Below are positions 12,547 to 13,955 of a stretch of DNA of 13,955 bases, piece after piece. Position numbers and translations under genes: made by a program. Below the pieces are notes generated by a model, which had not been told where the DNA came from, searched no databases, and worked only from the letters and a program-made list of their open reading frames with translations. Each line of letters starts with the position of its first letter. Position 1 is the first letter of the stretch. This stretch comes from Acidobacteriaceae bacterium. Lineage in GTDB: Bacteria > Acidobacteriota > Terriglobia > Terriglobales > Acidobacteriaceae. The stretch covers positions 1 to 13,955 of the forward strand of contig JASHYS010000233.1 of NCBI GenBank assembly GCA_030042915.1, read 5' to 3'.

Positions 12547-13955
12547 TCAGGGCGCTTTCATCACATTGTTGCTGCGGTCGTCATCGGGCAGCACGTGGTC
12601 GGGGTCCACCACAACCATCGCGATCGGTGATTTGCTCTGCGGTGTCCATGTATATGTACCGGTCCGCATCCACGTCTCCACGGGCAGCGTCACCCGCGTC
12701 TTGCTCCCGTCGTTGAAAGTCGCCTCCACGGTGGTGGGCAGCACCAGTTGACCGCGATTGCTCAACGTCACGCTGCCGCCATCAATCTTGTCGACCGCAA
12801 TGTCGTACTTCCAGTTCTCCAGGTACCATCCGCGCCAGAACCAGCTCAAATCTTCCCCGCTCTCGCTCTGAATCTCGCGGAAGAAATCCGACGGCGACGG
12901 ATGCTTGTAGGCCCAGTCGCGAATGTACTTCCGGAAGGCCCAGTCGAACCGCTCGGGTCCCAGGATTTGCTCGCGCAACAGCACCAGGCCGTAGGCGCCC
13001 TTGAAGTAATTCACGGGATGCCCAACCTGAAATCCATACGAATCGGCCGGCGCCATCAGGTTGGGCGCCTGCGCGTTGTCCAGCACCTTCAGAATCATGT
13101 CGGGCGGCTCGCCGCCTGCCGAATACTCGCTATCGCGCTTGGGCCCGTACTTGCCGCCCTCATACATCGCCGACTCTTCAATATCGATGAAAGTGTTGAA
13201 GCCCTCATCCATGAATTCATGACGCCGCTCGTTCGATCCCACGATCATGGGAAACCAGCTGTGCCCGATCTCGTGCGCCGTGATCCAGAAGAGCTGCTTA
13301 CCTGTGTCGTGAATGCCGTCGAAGACCATCCCCGGATACTCCATTCCCGAGGTGTAGCCGGCGACGCTGACGGCCGTGGGCCAGGGATAGGGATACCAAT
13401 GCGCGGAAAAGCGCTCGATCGTGTCTTTCACATACGCAGTCGACATGCCCCATGCATCCGGCGCGGCGCTCTCAGGCGGATAGACGCTCATGGCCAGCGA
13501 CGTCTTTCCGCCGGGCAGATTCATTCGCGCTGCGTCCCAAACAAAAGCGTCTGACGCCGACCAAACGGCGTCGCGCGTGTGATCCATGTGGAAGTGCCAG
13601 GTGAGCGTTCCCCCCTGCTTCGGCCTTCCTGCTTTTGACTGGGCCTCAGCCAGGGTTCGGATGAATACCGTTTTGTCGCTGCCGCGCGCCTGTTGGAGGC
13701 GGGCGATTTCTTCGGGCGTGAGCACATCTTTGGCATTCATCAGCTCGCCGGAACCGGTCACGATCATCGCCGCCGGCACGGTCAGGTAATAATCGAAGTT
13801 CCCGTACTCGAGGTAAAACTCGCTCCCGATATACGGCAGCGTGTCCCATCCGCGCAGGTCGTCGTAGACAGCCATGCGCGGATACCATTGCGCCATGTCG
13901 TAGATCTCGCCATCCTTGCCTGCGCCCCATGACGTGCGCCCGCCCCACGTGCCTG
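12547..13955 (-). CDS. M1 family metallopeptidase, GMEYP type (5' end missing)
   Basis: The frame is open to the window end, so the N-terminus is missing; 468 residues are visible. The zinc site is HEIGH (coding bases 13261-13275), followed by exactly 18 residues and then the third ligand E in FMDEGFNTFID, the M1 rule HExxH-x18-E. The exopeptidase motif, GAMEN in classical aminopeptidases, reads GMEYPG here, typical of a branch common in Bacteroidota and Acidobacteriota. The upstream visible part, with SWG-GKDG-IYDMAQWYPRMAVYDD, is the usual N-terminal beta domain. The C-terminal part contains a helical stretch (GPERFDWAFRKYIRDWAYKHPSPSDFF) and ends in a beta-rich segment. It likely trims peptides in the periplasm, but the signal peptide is out of view. 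An ATG at 13896 is internal, since conserved residues lie before it. Confidence 0.93.
   Translation of the reverse strand, partial: GTWGGRTSWGAGKDGEIYDMAQWYPRMAVYDDLRGWDTLPYIGSEFYLEYGNFDYYLTVPAAMIVTGSGELMNAKDVLTPEEIARLQQARGSDKTVFIRTLAEAQSKAGRPKQGGTLTWHFHMDHTRDAVWSASDAFVWDAARMNLPGGKTSLAMSVYPPESAAPDAWGMSTAYVKDTIERFSAHWYPYPWPTAVSVAGYTSGMEYPGMVFDGIHDTGKQLFWITAHEIGHSWFPMIVGSNERRHEFMDEGFNTFIDIEESAMYEGGKYGPKRDSEYSAGGEPPDMILKVLDNAQAPNLMAPADSYGFQVGHPVNYFKGAYGLVLLREQILGPERFDWAFRKYIRDWAYKHPSPSDFFREIQSESGEDLSWFWRGWYLENWKYDIAVDKIDGGSVTLSNRGQLVLPTTVEATFNDGSKTRVTLPVETWMRTGTYTWTPQSKSPIAMVVVDPDHVLPDDDRSNNVMKAP

Noticed and set aside
12547..13896. ATG at 13896 as the true start of the M1 peptidase
   Set aside because: The frame stays open to the window end and the upstream residues (GKDGEIYD) match the family, so the start is outside the window.
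1..13955. CRISPR array, tRNA, rRNA, insertion sequence, defence or biosynthetic cluster
   Set aside because: I looked on both strands for regularly spaced repeats, cloverleaf-like segments, transposase or integrase motifs, and nuclease/toxin genes, and saw none that hold.

Overview
The window is about 14 kb of GC-rich bacterial chromosome with eleven recognisable protein genes, two of them cut by the window edges. I see no tRNA, rRNA, CRISPR array, phage, transposase or plasmid gene. The gene set points to an Acidobacteriota genome, probably Terriglobia/Acidobacteriaceae: a NapC/NirT-like multihaem cytochrome with an extended C-terminal half, a fused AroD-AroE enzyme, a small RNB ribonuclease, an exported low-complexity protein with an Asp-Pro-Arg-Tyr-Phe signature, and short intergenic hairpin repeats with TGAA loops. 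This placement rests on remembered family resemblance, not on a search.

Left part (1-5610), all plus strand: the 3' end of a tetrahaem-or-larger cytochrome c (1-870); a small exported helical protein (1068-1586); an RNB-S1 exoribonuclease (1674-3143); a 278-base leader with possible RNA structure; an exported protein with a Gln/Ser/Pro-rich linker (3422-4564); and a membrane-anchored SPFH/band-7 protein that closely resembles plant HIR proteins (4696-5610). Each gene is separated by 87-278 bases, so this is a series of single genes rather than a tight operon.

Middle part (5764-10413), all minus strand: reading in the direction of transcription, a Tat-exported GH28 glycosidase, a six-helix membrane protein, an M3 metallopeptidase and a YjbR/MmcQ-like protein. 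The last two overlap by 4 bases and are surely translationally coupled. A degenerate interspersed repeat lies in the convergent gap at 5611-5763.

Right part: divergent from the GH28 gene is aroDE (10756-12363), encoding a bifunctional 3-dehydroquinate dehydratase/shikimate dehydrogenase with all key catalytic residues in place. Convergent to it, beyond a hairpin-repeat spacer, is the C-terminal part of an M1-type metallopeptidase (12547 to the window end).

The genes do not form one pathway. They cover respiration, RNA decay, envelope organisation, peptide turnover (M3 and M1), plant-polysaccharide degradation (GH28) and aromatic amino acid synthesis, as expected of a soil heterotroph. I did not find a convincing new multi-gene system. 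The points most worth a second look are the altered catalytic residues of the GH28 enzyme, the Asp-to-Gln change in the RNB metal site, the HIR-like SPFH protein, the possible structured leader at 3144-3421, and the two intergenic repeat elements.
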